Assembly (NCBI GenBank): GCA_964019695.1
Contig: OZ026530.1
Location: forward strand, 39,058,944 to 39,122,943
From: Loripinus fragilis
Lineage: Eukaryota; Mollusca; Bivalvia; Lucinida; Lucinidae
Length of the DNA stretch: 64,000 nucleotides
Direction of reading: 5' to 3'
A program made the position numbers and the translations under genes. The notes below the pieces were generated by a model. It searched no databases and had not been told where the DNA came from. It was given only the letters and a program-made list of their open reading frames with translations. Shown here one piece after another: positions 11,346 through 22,299 of the stretch; position 1 is the first letter of the stretch; every line of letters begins with the position of its first letter.

Positions 11346-12599
11346 GCAACATGTTAACTCGTAATAATTAATCAAAATATGAAATACAATGGACAGAACT
11401 GCATTAACTTAATTCATTTGTACTTGTCCAAGGACAAGTGAGTGAATAGAAAGTTTCAACTTGTCCTGAATGAAAATGTACCAGTCGGACAAGTCGGGCA
11501 TGGTTCATACACAGCCATGCTAGATGAATCTACTACATTTATTACGGTGGGCCGTGGCCGGCCGCATATATAAACTTTGTGCAAATCACCATCAAATTCA
11601 GGTTTTGACCGAACTTTTATGCCTTGCTCAGGCTATTCTTAATGCTCTGCCGAACAACGAGCGGGGTACCAAATAGCGTGGGTTAACCTACAGCGCGAGG
11701 CAAAAATGTCCGTGAATCTGTAGGGCTACCAATAGCGCGCGGCAAACTCGTTTGCGAATTTGATCTGTTAGCATGACAGTCGTGCGGTCCATTGAAACAC
11801 CCCAAAACTCCCCAAACTCCACCAAACCATTACCGTACATATAATGCCCGAACAAAAATTATTTAGGACACTCACGTCCTCTTCGTTGGGGGTGGGGCGC
11901 ACGCGTGCCCCCCCCCCCCCCCCCCCCCCTGGGTCCGGCACTGGCATTGTGCAAGAATGCATACAGTGATAGGGCTAAACGACCGCCAGCTTTTTTGAAA
12001 AGCTATTACTTGTGCTGCTGCTTCCATCATACATGCTTACCTCCATTTTATTTTCATAAACATAACTAGGGTAGACCTTTACAGCAGAAGTGTTCATGTA
12101 AAAGCATCTACAAAATATATAAACAATGTCTCACAAAGTATTAGATTTTAAACAAATGCGATCCAGAATGATCCGCAGCTATATACTTATGGAATATAGT
12201 CGAGCAGTTATTTTTCAGTTTTTAAGCAAACAGGGCCCCAAATTACAATGGTTCATTAAAGTTAAGGACGGCTTAAGTGAATTATTGATATTTAACATGG
12301 TACAGAGTACATTAAATGTAAAGAAAATGCCAGGAAGATATAATGGTGATCTACAGAAATAATGAAACTATTTTGATTTAAGTTCGAAACGTATATTTTT
12401 CACTTCCTAAAAATCAATTCTTAAGTCTTCCTTGTAAGGCATTGTAATTTTCGGTCCAAGTGATTTACTACACGCTTGAGTAAGTAATGGACGTACGTAA
12501 GCTTATGTGTAGATTAGTTTAGAGCAATGATCTAATCTAGCTGATTTAGTGGTAATCACAAAACCTATAAGATTTGTCAATCATTTGAGAATGACCATG
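11346..12599. other. no gene recognised; poly-C tract
   Basis: Contains a C homopolymer of about 20 bases near 11910-11929 and otherwise no recognised feature. A 78-codon frame at 12126-12362 has no motif I know and no convincing splice context. Confidence 0.5.
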
Positions 12600-13495
12600 T
12601 CCTTTAAGGTTGTCATTAGCCCTGAGTCATAAATTCTACACATCGTCTCACTGAGAGAAACATTTGAGTGAAGTTTTATGAAAATTTTGCATAGCTTTGA
12701 GGAGATATGAACTGAAAACGCAATTCAAGGGTAAATCCCATGACCATGAAGTTTGGCCTTTACCTTGAGTCTCTGAGTTCTGAAAACATCTTACTGAGAG
12801 AAACATTAGGTTGAAGTTTAATAAAATACCATATTCTTGAAGTGTGACCTTGACCTTGGGTCTGCGTTGTCAAGTCGTAGGTTCTACTCATTGTCTCACT
12901 CAGATAAAGATTTGGCTGAAGTTTTATGAAATTCGTAAAAGGGTTAAGGAGATACAGAGTGGGCATCGTATACAAGGGTTAATCCCATGTCATTGAACTG
13001 TGACCTTGACATTTAAGTCTGAGTAGCTGAGTCATGAGTTCTGCATATTGTCTCACCAGAGAGGAACATTTGAGTGAAGCTTAGTGTAAAGCAATCATAG
13101 AGTCAGAAGATATGGAGCAGACACGAATTAAAGGGGCTAAAACATGATACTGAAGTGTGACCGTGACCTACCTTGAGTCTGCGTAGCAGTGTCATAAATT
13201 TTGCACATCATCTCTTGGATGAAGTTCAGTGAAGATATTGGAAGGGCTCAAGATTATGGGGCGGCCATGAAATTCAAGGGTAAATCGCGTGTCCTTGAAC
13301 TGTAATCTGGACCTTGAGTCTGTGTAGCTGAGTCATGGATTCTGCACATTGTCTCATTGAGAGAAATATTTGAGTGTAGTTTCATGAGATCGTTCATAGG
13401 CTTCAGGAGATATTCAGTGAACAGGCGGACTGACAGATGGGCTGACAGAAGAAAGCCATTCCTATAACCTCGGTTATAAGCCTCCTGTAAGATAG
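12600..13495. repeat. satellite of about 105-160-bp units with TGACCTTGACC
   Basis: Six diverged units can be followed by GTCTCACTGAGAGAAACATT-like anchors at about 12644, 12788, 12893, 13046, 13208 and 13349. Each also has variants of TGACCTTGACCTTGAGTCTG. Irregular spacing shows internal deletions. Confidence 0.8.
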
Positions 13496-13499
13496 TTAA

Positions 13500-14524
13500 T
13501 ATAAAAACAAGAGGGCACTTTGGCCCTGGTCAATCACCTGAGAGTGACTAATTATAAGATCATAGGAAAGCATTACTCCTCAAAATACCAGTTCTTCTAC
13601 AAGTTCCATTACGACTATACATAGAAAAGTTTCCATCATGTAGAACATCGACTTTACTTTACAATAGTCTATGTAAGCCTTGTGAACCGAGGGCCTGCCA
13701 AGTTTGGTCCCAGGGGCATTATGATAGGGGATAAATGAATCACGATACATACGCAACATCAACATATTTTAAAATGCCTAATGACACCATTACTAGGGGG
13801 CCCAATACACTGAAGGACTTTAAAAGGCAAAACATGAAAATTATTATTTATTGCACCAGAAAATTTTAGCCTTCTTTAACGGGTAAAATGGGCTGGTAAC
13901 GACCAGGGTAGACGACACTCTGCTTCTATCAAAAACTAATACCAAGGTTTTTACAAACAATGACCACCACCAGCTAAGCATCGCAGGTTTACTATGTTTT
14001 GCACGTGGCGTCCCTATGAATCAATGAAGCCAAATATTATATCATTTCACATGCAGCTTGTACATATGCATGTATAAAAATACTGCAGCTTTCGCTTCAT
14101 AACTTTATTAAACATACAACGGTTGTCCGAACAAGAACGATTTGGCGCAATTGGTCTGTTGCAAGCTGGAGTGCTTGTTTCTGACGTCACGTGATTTTAT
14201 AATTGCCATCCGTTAACTGTACAGCGCCTAAAAGATCGTTCTCAGGCAACAGGAACAGTGAAATATCGACGTAGGTCTGGTTAACCAAAATGACGAGCTG
14301 CCTTTACAACCAGGCAACCACCAAGTTAGCATTTCATTCCAATGAAACATCTAAAGATAAGCTGCCAATAATATAAAATTGGCTGTCTATTATTGTCATC
14401 CAGGTACATACCAAACTGCGCAAAAACTTGTTCATTTCTACATAACATAAAAAGTAGTTAAGAAGTTTGTGAAAATATGTTTTATGGTGAAAAACACTCA
14501 TTAATTGAATAGCCTTATGCTGTA
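13500..14524. repeat. CAAGAGGGC repeat head, then no recognised feature
   Basis: Positions 13503-13560 (ACAAGAGGGCACTTTGGCCC, then CACCTGAGAGTGAC) match the head of the composite repeat that starts at 18501. The rest shows nothing recognisable apart from TGACGTCACGTGA at about 14182. Confidence 0.55.
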
Positions 14525-14569
14525 GGTACACATTGGAATTGCCTCTATGAGGCAATTCCAATGTGTACC
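14525..14569. repeat. perfect 21-bp hairpin
   Basis: GGTACACATTGGAATTGCCT plus C is followed by a 3-base loop (TAT) and its exact inverse. No TSD was identified. Confidence 0.9.
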
Positions 14570-15834
14570 AACAACATATGTTACTGCAATTAAGGAAACC
14601 TATTTTGAAATATACACTAAACAAGTATCATGACCATTGACTTTCCTCTTTTAGACATATCAAACTGCCAATCAGTATTAAATACCTGTCACTATATGGC
14701 AAAATGTTTATATAAACATGAAAGCTATATCACCAAATTTGATTTCATGAACTATGCTTTTGCTAACCTGCTAGTTGCGTGTTTGCAAGATGGCAACTTA
14801 CGTCGAGTGTATGGACGATATTTGCATCGACAATATCCGTACCGTCTGGCTACCGTCTATGCCAGACAAATAGTAGGGCTCCGAGGGTAATTTGTATCCA
14901 GATTTTTAATAAAAATATTTTATACAATTACTTTAAATCGCGTCCTATTTCTAGACAAATTCAAATTGCAACTTTAGAATCTAAGGGTATTGCTATTCGA
15001 TAGGCTGTTGTACTAAAATTATTTATCATTTTGGTATGAAATCTAAAAACATGTTTAGCTGACAGGTTGATGTCCATAGTTGCCAAATCTCAATAAAATT
15101 GATACATTAAAAATAAGAAAACTTTATGAATTTCAGTTTTTGTGTTTTTAAAGTCCTGCAATGTATGTAATGAAAGCGCATTCATAATTCAATCCGCTAA
15201 TGCGTTAGGTTTCTATACTATATGCTAAACAAAAGATCAATCTTGAGCCTAACAACAATATTTATAGTTCGGACTTATTTATGTGCAGACTTTAGAAAGG
15301 GCATACTCATATACATTGGATAGCAAAGAAATATTTCAACGAATTTAGTAAGGCATTCTGTATTTTCTAAGAAGCATACATTGCATATCCACAGTTTTGG
15401 TTGTAATTTCCTTTTAGCTGCTTAAGCGCTGTCCAATTAGTACCTAATTGCTTCCTCTCACGTTGACGTCGTTAAAAACGAGACGTTACACTTGAAAATA
15501 TATCTATGTATGGTTCTTGAAAATGGGCATTTTGTGTTTGGGTCTGGAAAGGACAACTTCTTCAGTATTTTAAAGCAGACTAGATCACACACATTCCAAA
15601 ATAAAATGTTTTGAAAGGCAGTCAATTTTTCTTATATTTCCTCTTCTGTATATAATGAAAAGTGAGACGCTTCTTTTGAGTACCTACAATGCTTTTTTTT
15701 TAAACACGAAAAATAGTTTTCCATTGCACACTCTTTTTATTTCTAAATTAGACATAAGGAGTTTTATAAGTCGAAAACGACTGAACTTCAATATAAATGT
15801 ACATACAGGTTACAGACTTGCATTTAAGCCCCCT
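14570..15834. other. no gene recognised
   Basis: AT-rich. Frames at 14630-14890 and 14779-15003 overlap each other and show no family motif. TTGCAAGATGGCAACTTACG near 14784 is similar in style to MITE ends elsewhere in the window, but no partner was found. Confidence 0.5.
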
Positions 15835-16135
15835 GGTGACTTATGCTGTTGTTCGTTCTAAGTCGGTGGTATTGTTGTTGGTGATTCATTGTTGATTGTT
15901 ATTCTCATTGTGGGAGTCAGTAATTGTTCTATGTTTTGTTGTTCGTTACTTTATTTTCACTCTAGTTTTGCAATCATCTTGATGTCTTGATGGGGAAGAG
16001 AGAGCTGGTTGCTTTGCTTTTATTTTTGCTTTCCTAGTGCCTTGTGATTGTTGTGTGGCTCTTACTTACGGCACCACGGGCGTGTCTACAGTTGTGATTG
16101 TGGTACTTCCTGATGATACTCACTTACTATTTTTG
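15835..16135 (+). repeat. GTT-rich dispersed repeat, copy 2
   Basis: Same order of blocks as 10435-10720 (GTTCGTTCTAAG, GTT-rich stretch, CAATCATCTTGATG, GTGATTGTGGTACTTCCTGA), with a short duplication of CTTGATG. Confidence 0.85.
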
Positions 16136-16606
16136 AGTTGAGAGAGTTATTATATGTTAAAAGTGCCAGAATACGATGCTTATATTATGACTTTTAACAG
16201 CTTTGACACAATGAAAGCCATCAAAAATGTAAAATAAAAATTACAAATGTTTAACAGAAGGAACATATTTTATCATTAATCATTCATGTAGCCTCAGATA
16301 ACCAAATGTTTAAGTGTAAATTTTGTTTTTATTTCCTTGCCTACCGGTATTAGCACGTGTTTGGTGCTCAATGTAACCACCATAAAAATGTTTTAAGTAC
16401 CCTCAGCATAAGTTTGGATTCTCAAAATCACCGTCTTCGTGAGACAACATATGCTTTGGTTTGAAAGCAGAAAACAATTATCTGGTGGTCTGATTAATGC
16501 TTTTTGATCAGTTTTAGTTGTCTTACAAGTCGAAACGCCTAGAAATCTAGATGTTTTATGGTATGAATGTCGAAAAATATTAAAGAAATATATTATTTTT
16601 TTGGAA
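16136..16606. other. no gene; decayed hairpin near 16400
   Basis: Around 16400-16465, TACCCTCAGCATAAGTTTGG and CATATGCTTTGG flank ACCGTC/GAGACA. This resembles the CAAAAGAACCGTCT hairpin at 39343-39416 and 55556-55620, but decayed. Confidence 0.5.
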
Positions 16607-16690
16607 TCTTCATGGAATCATGAATACTTTGGATCTCTTGCAAAGTGAGTGAACTTTACAAGAGACCCAAAGTATTTATGATTCCATGAA
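16607..16690. repeat. hairpin with about 30-bp arms
   Basis: CATGGAATCATGAATACTTT on the left pairs with AAAGTATTTATGATTCCATG on the right, continuing inward as GGATCTCTTG against CAAGAGACCC. One or two mismatches. Confidence 0.85.
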
Positions 16691-17559
16691 CAGACCAAAA
16701 ATTGAATTGATTGCTTATATTTACATTTTATTATAAATATCTAAAATATAAAAATTGTTTATAATTTAAGAAACAAAACAGTTTTGTATTTAATGTGAAA
16801 TCATATTAAGGGCGTTGTCTGAGAATAAACCAGAAAAGCAGAACAGCTAGCGTAAACACGGACAGCCAATGGTGCAAACAAGAGGCTAGCTTGGCACATG
16901 CAACTCGGATGTGGCTCGCTGTCAATCACAACACCAGTGTCACTTCTGGCAAATGAGCTAGATGTTCGAAGCATATTGCACGGGCATGTGAGCTTGGCAG
17001 CTGTCAATCATAGTTTTGTCATTCATGAGACTATGAACGGTTGCAAAAATCTAAAGGTTCATTAAAGGATTTCTTCGAAAATGTAAATATTGATGTATGA
17101 CAATAAGAAAGGTTTTGTTACTGTTTTGTTTTAGCTGAGAATTTCGATAAAGCAGTCATTTCAGCATTTTTATCAAATCCTTTTTTAATCTTAGACAAAC
17201 AGAATTGATAGCCATGTATCTGGATAGTTAATCTCACGTTAAGGGGTCTTTATCAGTATAAGATTTAATTTGGTAAATAAAGAGTTATCGTATGCACTGG
17301 CCCTGAGTTTAAGGTAAACTATACCTACTTAACCAACTTTTCTCTGATATAAACTCCCTTCCAAGCTGATAGCCCTATCAGAGAGATTGTATATTAGAAA
17401 GTAGGACTCAAGTTAAGTGTGTGTGTGGGGGGGGGGGGGGAGGTTAAGTTGCAGATTTTTTAGGGGGCCAGTCTACGTGCGCACAGCAGCCATAGAGCAG
17501 CGTGTTTTCTATGCATTGTAAGAAAAACATTTTGTTATAGTGCTTGTCTGTTCAAAGTA
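16691..17559. other. no gene recognised; poly-G tract
   Basis: Includes (GT)n then about 16 G at 17420-17442. The minus-strand frame at 16801-17007 has no recognised motif. Confidence 0.5.
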
Positions 17560-18111
17560 AAGTTCGTCCAAACCGTTGACATTTTCATGAGTTTTCGTGA
17601 GCCAATCCGTTGACATATTACTGCATATAATGGTATAATTTGTGTTGAACTAGCTAGTCCAATCCGTCAACAATTGCCGCTTACACGGCTAACATAAACA
17701 ACTATTTCTCAAAAACCAGCCAAGGGATCTTATTACGGTTTTCGGCGTCTGGATCAAAATTGAAATGCGCATCGTAGTTCATAGATATGATACCGATATA
17801 TACATGCAGTTTCAAAGGAATGACAAGGAAATATTTGGGTCATCGCTTCAAAAATTATCAGCACAGAAAAAGACATTTCAATGAACCGATTCAAGAAACT
17901 GTGTATATTTTTCGCCACAGAACTTGCTGTTTTGTGCAGATAAATCAATTCTACATTCGGTAATTTGGCTCGTTCGGCTGATGCATGCTTTATACAGTAA
18001 AAATATTGGATACAATGAGACACCTACCTTGACTGTGTTGAATGGTCCGCCATCTTGGGTGGTCCGCTCCACTTCCAAAAACGGCCGATCCGAAGCTCGA
18101 TACAGACAGTG
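17560..18111 (-). repeat. 552-bp dispersed repeat, inverted copy
   Basis: Reverse complement of 7129-7680, of the same length and about 94% identical by eye, including GATGGCGGACC and the ACGGATTGG repeats. The two copies face each other across 9,879 bp. Confidence 0.85.
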
Positions 18112-18384
18112 ATCTTAGTGGTTCAAGTCATTGCACTGAGATGCATTGGATGAGAAGATATTGAATTATTTGCAAAATATGCTGTCATGAAATGAGACTA
18201 TAAATACACAATTATTATGCATGTATAGAAAAAATAATAAGGGTAAATATTTTACAATTTCAAACACCTCTTTCTGCATGGTGCAGTCAATATATTTTTG
18301 TCCTAAAAATGTCTGTATGCTTTTTACATTTGCTGCAAACATTCAAATGCACTCAAGACTACTATTATCAAGGAGTGAACACTA

Positions 18385-18440
18385 TATACCCTGATCGGAC
18401 TGCTCCCTTTGGAGCAGTCTGATCTGTGTACATAGTTTTT
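18385..18440. repeat. hairpin, GATCGGACTGCTCC type
   Basis: GATCGGACTGCTCC and GGAGCAGTCTGATC pair closely around TTT. This is the core of the hairpin family described at 11275-11345. Confidence 0.8.
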
Positions 18441-18607
18441 GCAATATAGGCTACCAAAGAACATCATCAGATAAACAAGCAGAAGACCTGGGTTAATCAA
18501 CAAACAAGAGGGCCTTAGGGCCCTGGACCACTCACCTGATTCCTGGCACATAAGTTGATGTATTGGCCTGTGGCTAAAGAGATATCTTTTAAAGATATTT
18601 CTATTTT

Positions 18608-19800
18608 TATACCCGCTTTTTTCTTTAGAAAAAAAAGGGTATATTAATTTCGTACCAAAGTCGGTCCGTCGTCCGTCCGTCCGTCCGTCACGTTTCTTGT
18701 AAATGTATCTCCTCCTAAACCGTAAGAGGTAGCAACTTCAAACTTTGTAGGTGAATAGGTCACATGATGTAGAGGATACTGGGCAACATTTCGTGTGACC
18801 TTGACCCCAAGGTCAAGGTCAAAGGTCAAATAATGTATTTTCTTGTAAAGTATCTCCTCCTAAACGGTTAGACGTAGCAACTTTAAACTTTGTAGGTGAA
18901 TAGGTCACATGATGTAGAGGGTACTGGGCGACATTTCATGTGACCTTGACCCCAAGGTCAAGGTCAAAGGTCAAATAATGTATTTTCTTGTAAATGTATC
19001 TCCTCCTAAAACCTTTTTACATAGCAACTTCAAACTTTGTAGCTGAATAGGTCACATGATGTAGAGGGCACTGGGCAACATTTTGTGTGACCTTGACCCC
19101 TAGGTCAAGGTCAAAGGTCAAATATTGAATTTTCTTGTAAATGCTTCTCTTCCTAAAGCCTTTGACGTAGTAACTTCAAATTCTGTAGGTGCATAGGTCA
19201 CATGATGTAGAGGGCACTGGGCAACATTTTGTGTGACCTTGACCCGAAGGTCAAGGTCGAATAATGTATTTCTTGTAAATGCATCTTCTCCTTAACCATG
19301 AGATGTAGCAACATCAAATTTTTCTTGTGCAAAGGTCATATAAAGTCGGGGGTACTGGGCAACATTTTGTGTGACCTTGACCTTGAGGTCAAGGTCAAAT
19401 GATGTATTTTCTTGGTAATGCATCTCCTTAACCATTGGCCGTAGCAACTTCAAACTTTGCAGGTACATAGCTCACATGATGTAGAGGGCAATACATCATG
19501 TGACCTTGACCTTGGTCAAGGTCAAATCAAATATTTCTTGTAAATGCATTTCCCCCTAAACAGTTGGACATAGAAGCTTCAAACTTTGCAGGTGCATAGG
19601 TCATATAATGTAGAGGATACTGGGCAACGTTTCGTGTTTGTCCATGACCTAAGCCTAAGGTCAAGGTCAAACGTTAAATAATGTACTTTCTTGTAAATGC
19701 ATCTCCTCCTAAGCGGTTGGACGTACCAACTTCAAACTTTGCAGGTGCTTTGGTTAGCTCAAAAGCGGGTATTTGCGATGGTTTACCATCGACTGAAGTC
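18608..19800 (+). mobile_element. TATACCCGC...GCGGGTA element with 8-unit satellite core
   Basis: Short inverted ends TACCCGCTTTT and AAAAGCGGGTA enclose a CCGTCCGT tract and eight core units starting TCTTGTAAATG at about 18695, 18841, 18986, 19133, 19271, 19410, 19536 and 19689 (126-153 bp apart). Early units carry TGACCTTGACC followed by AAGGTCAAGGTCAAAGGTCA. Tandem core units between inverted ends is the layout of the pearl/CvA-type elements known from oysters; assignment to that class is inference. Confidence 0.8.
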
Positions 19801-19832
19801 TAGTTGCTTTTGTATTCATGTTGTTCAGCTTA

Positions 19833-20065
19833 GGCTTAAATGAAATATATGTGTGGTTCCTGTTGCCTACCTACCCTATTATTTTAACCCTACCCTAAAC
19901 ATTAAAATGGTTTTTGGAGAAAAAAAACCTAAAATGGGCACTTTTTCAGATTTTGTCACTATTTTCTTTGTTAAATGTTATAACAAAATTTAATAATTTC
20001 CCTACCTACCTACACTAAATTTTGCTGGGATGCAACAGGAACCACACATATATTTCATTTAGGCC
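19833..20065. mobile_element. MITE with TTA target duplication (PIF/Harbinger-like), copy 1
   Basis: Termini GGCTTAAATGAAATATATGT and its near-inverse (about 33 bp, also containing GTGGTTCCTGTT) are flanked on both sides by TTA (AGC-TTA-GGC and GCC-TTA-GCT). A 3-bp TWA duplication is characteristic of PIF/Harbinger elements. The interior has CTACCTACCCTA and no coding capacity. Other copies: 24612-24839, 27442-27670 and 31944-32171. Confidence 0.85.
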
Positions 20066-20831
20066 TTAGCTAAACATTCTGATCATTTTTGGCAGAAGGC
20101 ATCATGAGGAACATTTCTATTAAGTTATTTTGAATTTAGACCAGTGGCTCAGGAGGATAGGTCATTTAAAGATATTTCACATCTATAGCTCTGGCAGCCT
20201 TTTTGTTCAGTGCTCCCAGACCATTTGTGCAATTATGATAGTGGGCATTATGCAAAACATTTCTGTGAAATATTGAATTTGGAATAGTGGTTCAAGAGGA
20301 ATGCAGTTTTAAGACATTTCTTATCTAGAGCTCAGGTGGCCCCTTTGTTCAACAGAGCAGAACTAATTGTGCAGTTTTAACAAGGGCTTCTGTGAAATTA
20401 TTTTGAATTTGTACTAACGGTTCAGTAGGACATTTAGTTTAAAGACATTTCTTATCTAGAGTTCTGGCAACCCCTTTGTTCCCAACTTCGGCGGAGCGGA
20501 ATCATTTGTGCAATTTTGGTGGAGGGTATTATGAAGAACAATTCTGTGAAACTATTTTGAATTTGGGCCAGTGGTTTAGGAGACGTCGTTTAAAAGATGT
20601 CTTATCTAGAGCTCTGGTGGCCCACCTGCACAGTGGATGGGAACAGTTTATGCAATTTTGGAAGAGGGCACCCCATGTGAAACATTCAAATGAAATTATT
20701 TGAAATTTGGACCAGTGGTTCAGGAGCCTGGAGGAGATGTCATTTAAAGAAAAAGTTAACAGACGCACCACAGATGAAGATCGTTCACAATTAAATAGCT
20801 AAAAATACGACCTCTTCTCTACATTACCCAC

Positions 20832-21113
20832 CTTGAGATGTAATGATTTTGCTGCGATAAAATGGTCTAAATCCACTGCCATAGCCAAACTCATACAGAA
20901 AAAACATTCTGCCACTTGCTGTCCATTAACAGAAACATCAGTAACAACAGCCCACGAAACTCCACCCACAAGCCCATGTGTCAAGCTGTCTGTTAGAGCT
21001 CTCAATAAAGGTTGCTTGGTAACAGGGTTGGTCAACAGATGGTCACCAAGGAGACAGATTAAAAGTAGAAGCCCTTCTAAGGCAACAATTTTCACCAGGC
21101 TGCTGTACATCAT
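20832..21113 (-). CDS. TMEM267: TMEM267-like transmembrane protein, one exon (partial)
   Basis: On the minus strand this exon encodes about 94 residues. After a hydrophobic segment (residues about 8-27) come LLRALTDSLTHGLVGGVSWA (around 40-60), a second hydrophobic stretch, and AVDLDHFIAAKSLHLK at the end. These match the order and spacing of the vertebrate TMEM267 (C5orf28) family, where LRALSD, SWAVV and a DxDHF motif are conserved. The function of the family is poorly known; it is a small multi-pass membrane protein. The exon ends at CTCAAG followed by a GTGGGT donor. Upstream of the two adjacent Met codons, CTTTTTCAG could be an acceptor (exon start at 21119), so the true start may lie in an earlier exon. 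The usual length is about 215 residues, so the C-terminal half is missing. I found no matching exon between 1 and 20826. Confidence 0.8.
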
Positions 21114-21242
21114 TGAAAACTGAAAAAGATTAACCCTTTTTCATTCTGATGGATTTTACCAAACACATTGTTATAATAAGCATGGTATAGTCCATTTTGT
21201 TAAATAAGGGGTCACAGGTAAGTGCAGTTAAACATTGTTATT

Positions 21243-21316
21243 ATTGTTCTAAGCAAACAATGCAGACCCTGATGATATGCCGTCTTATCATGTGGCATTT
21301 CATATATAGGTCTTCA
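21243..21316. repeat. hairpin, CAGACCCTGATGATATGC type
   Basis: AAGCAAACAATGCAGACCCT with a partly matching right arm ending TCTTCACTGTTTGCC. A diverged member of the family at 11275-11345, lying just upstream of the TMEM267-like exon. Confidence 0.65.
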
Positions 21317-21731
21317 CTGTTTGCCAAAGTACCTGTTTACCAGTATCCAGAATAAAAAAGTGAATCCTAAAACCTCTATCAAATCATGATTATAGCTAGC
21401 ACTGAATTCAGGGCGGTATGATGGAAAAAAATCTAAAGTCGCAGTTCTGCAACTAGATTATAGCAGACACAAAATTTTGCGAAATGTGTTGAAAAAATCT
21501 TTCTTTTTTTGTGAAAACTTATACTTGTTATTTAAAAAAAACTAATTCGTGGCGAGAGAAAAAAGAAATCGATATCCGCACGCATTTGCACGAAAATGAA
21601 ATAAATAAAAACATATAGAAGCATTGAACATTCTTTAAAAGCTCAAGATTTGAGATTTTTTGCAAAATTACCGTTTTGTTTTAGATTGGTTCCCCACGTT
21701 GATAAAGCTCCTCTTCCGCTACGCATATTAC
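21317..21731. other. no gene; edge of the L unit
   Basis: Positions about 21683-21731 hold, reversed, the block with GTAGCGGAAG and AACGTGGGGAACCAATCTA that is duplicated at 36316-36429. Nothing else is recognised. Confidence 0.5.
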
Positions 21732-21984
21732 GTTTGGTAACTAGTAATTTTTTACCAGTAGAGAATCCCACTCATCCGACTGCGCATGCTCCAGAAAGAG
21801 CATCTGTTTACATCCTGGGTCAATTTCGCACATCAAAATGAGAAATGAACATGTACTGAAAACTGAGAAGATTTGCCGCACTTTCTTTTCGATACAAAGC
21901 CTTTCAAATATTGCTGTTATTTGTAATTTCGATTTTAATAATTTTTTCAATGTACTTAGATTTTGATGTAATCGAGTGACGATA

Positions 21985-22062
21985 CCTGTCCAAATAGCGC
22001 AAGTAGTAGCGCTTTAGCTTAACGAGGTAAGGGTCTAGAGATCGAATCCCACACACCTGATT
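21985..22062 (+). repeat. tRNA-like sequence in the L unit
   Basis: TAGCGCAAGTAGTAGCGC (A-box-like) and GAGATCGAATCCCAC (B-box-like) are about 35 bases apart, as in tRNA-derived SINE heads. The acceptor stem is not convincing, so a functional tRNA is unlikely. Copies on the minus strand lie at about 28290-28360 and 32790-32860. Confidence 0.55.
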
Positions 22063-22299
22063 TTTTTTCTTCCGCATATGGTATTTTTTCAAGTAGAGAA
22101 CCTGCGCGTGCTCCAGAAAGAGCGTCGGTGTTGAAAAAGTTCATAAATAGGCCAGGTATTATATGAATCCAGTGTGACCCAAATTCAATTAAATTTTTTA
22201 CTATATAAAAGGCACAGAAAGTGGACTGGGTGGGCCAGCTCATACTCACTTACTATCCAATGATGCAAACCATGTTTCAAGGTCACCAGTCTTGTGGTT

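Larger units (their letters stand above)
18501..20770 (+). repeat. CAAGAGGGCC composite repeat with nested insertions
   Basis: The left piece (18501-18607) begins ACAAGAGGGCCTTAGGGCCC. The right piece (about 20069-20770) has four to five decayed units of about 130-150 bp anchored by CAGTGGTTCAGGAGG, CCCCTTTGTTC and TTTGTGCAATTTTGG, and ends in AAAAAGTTAACAGACGCACC. Between the pieces sit the 18608-19800 satellite element and a MITE at 19833-20065. Confidence 0.75.

Noticed and set aside
14630..15003. Two overlapping open frames of 74-86 codons
   Set aside because: They overlap in different frames, and neither shows a motif or splice context.
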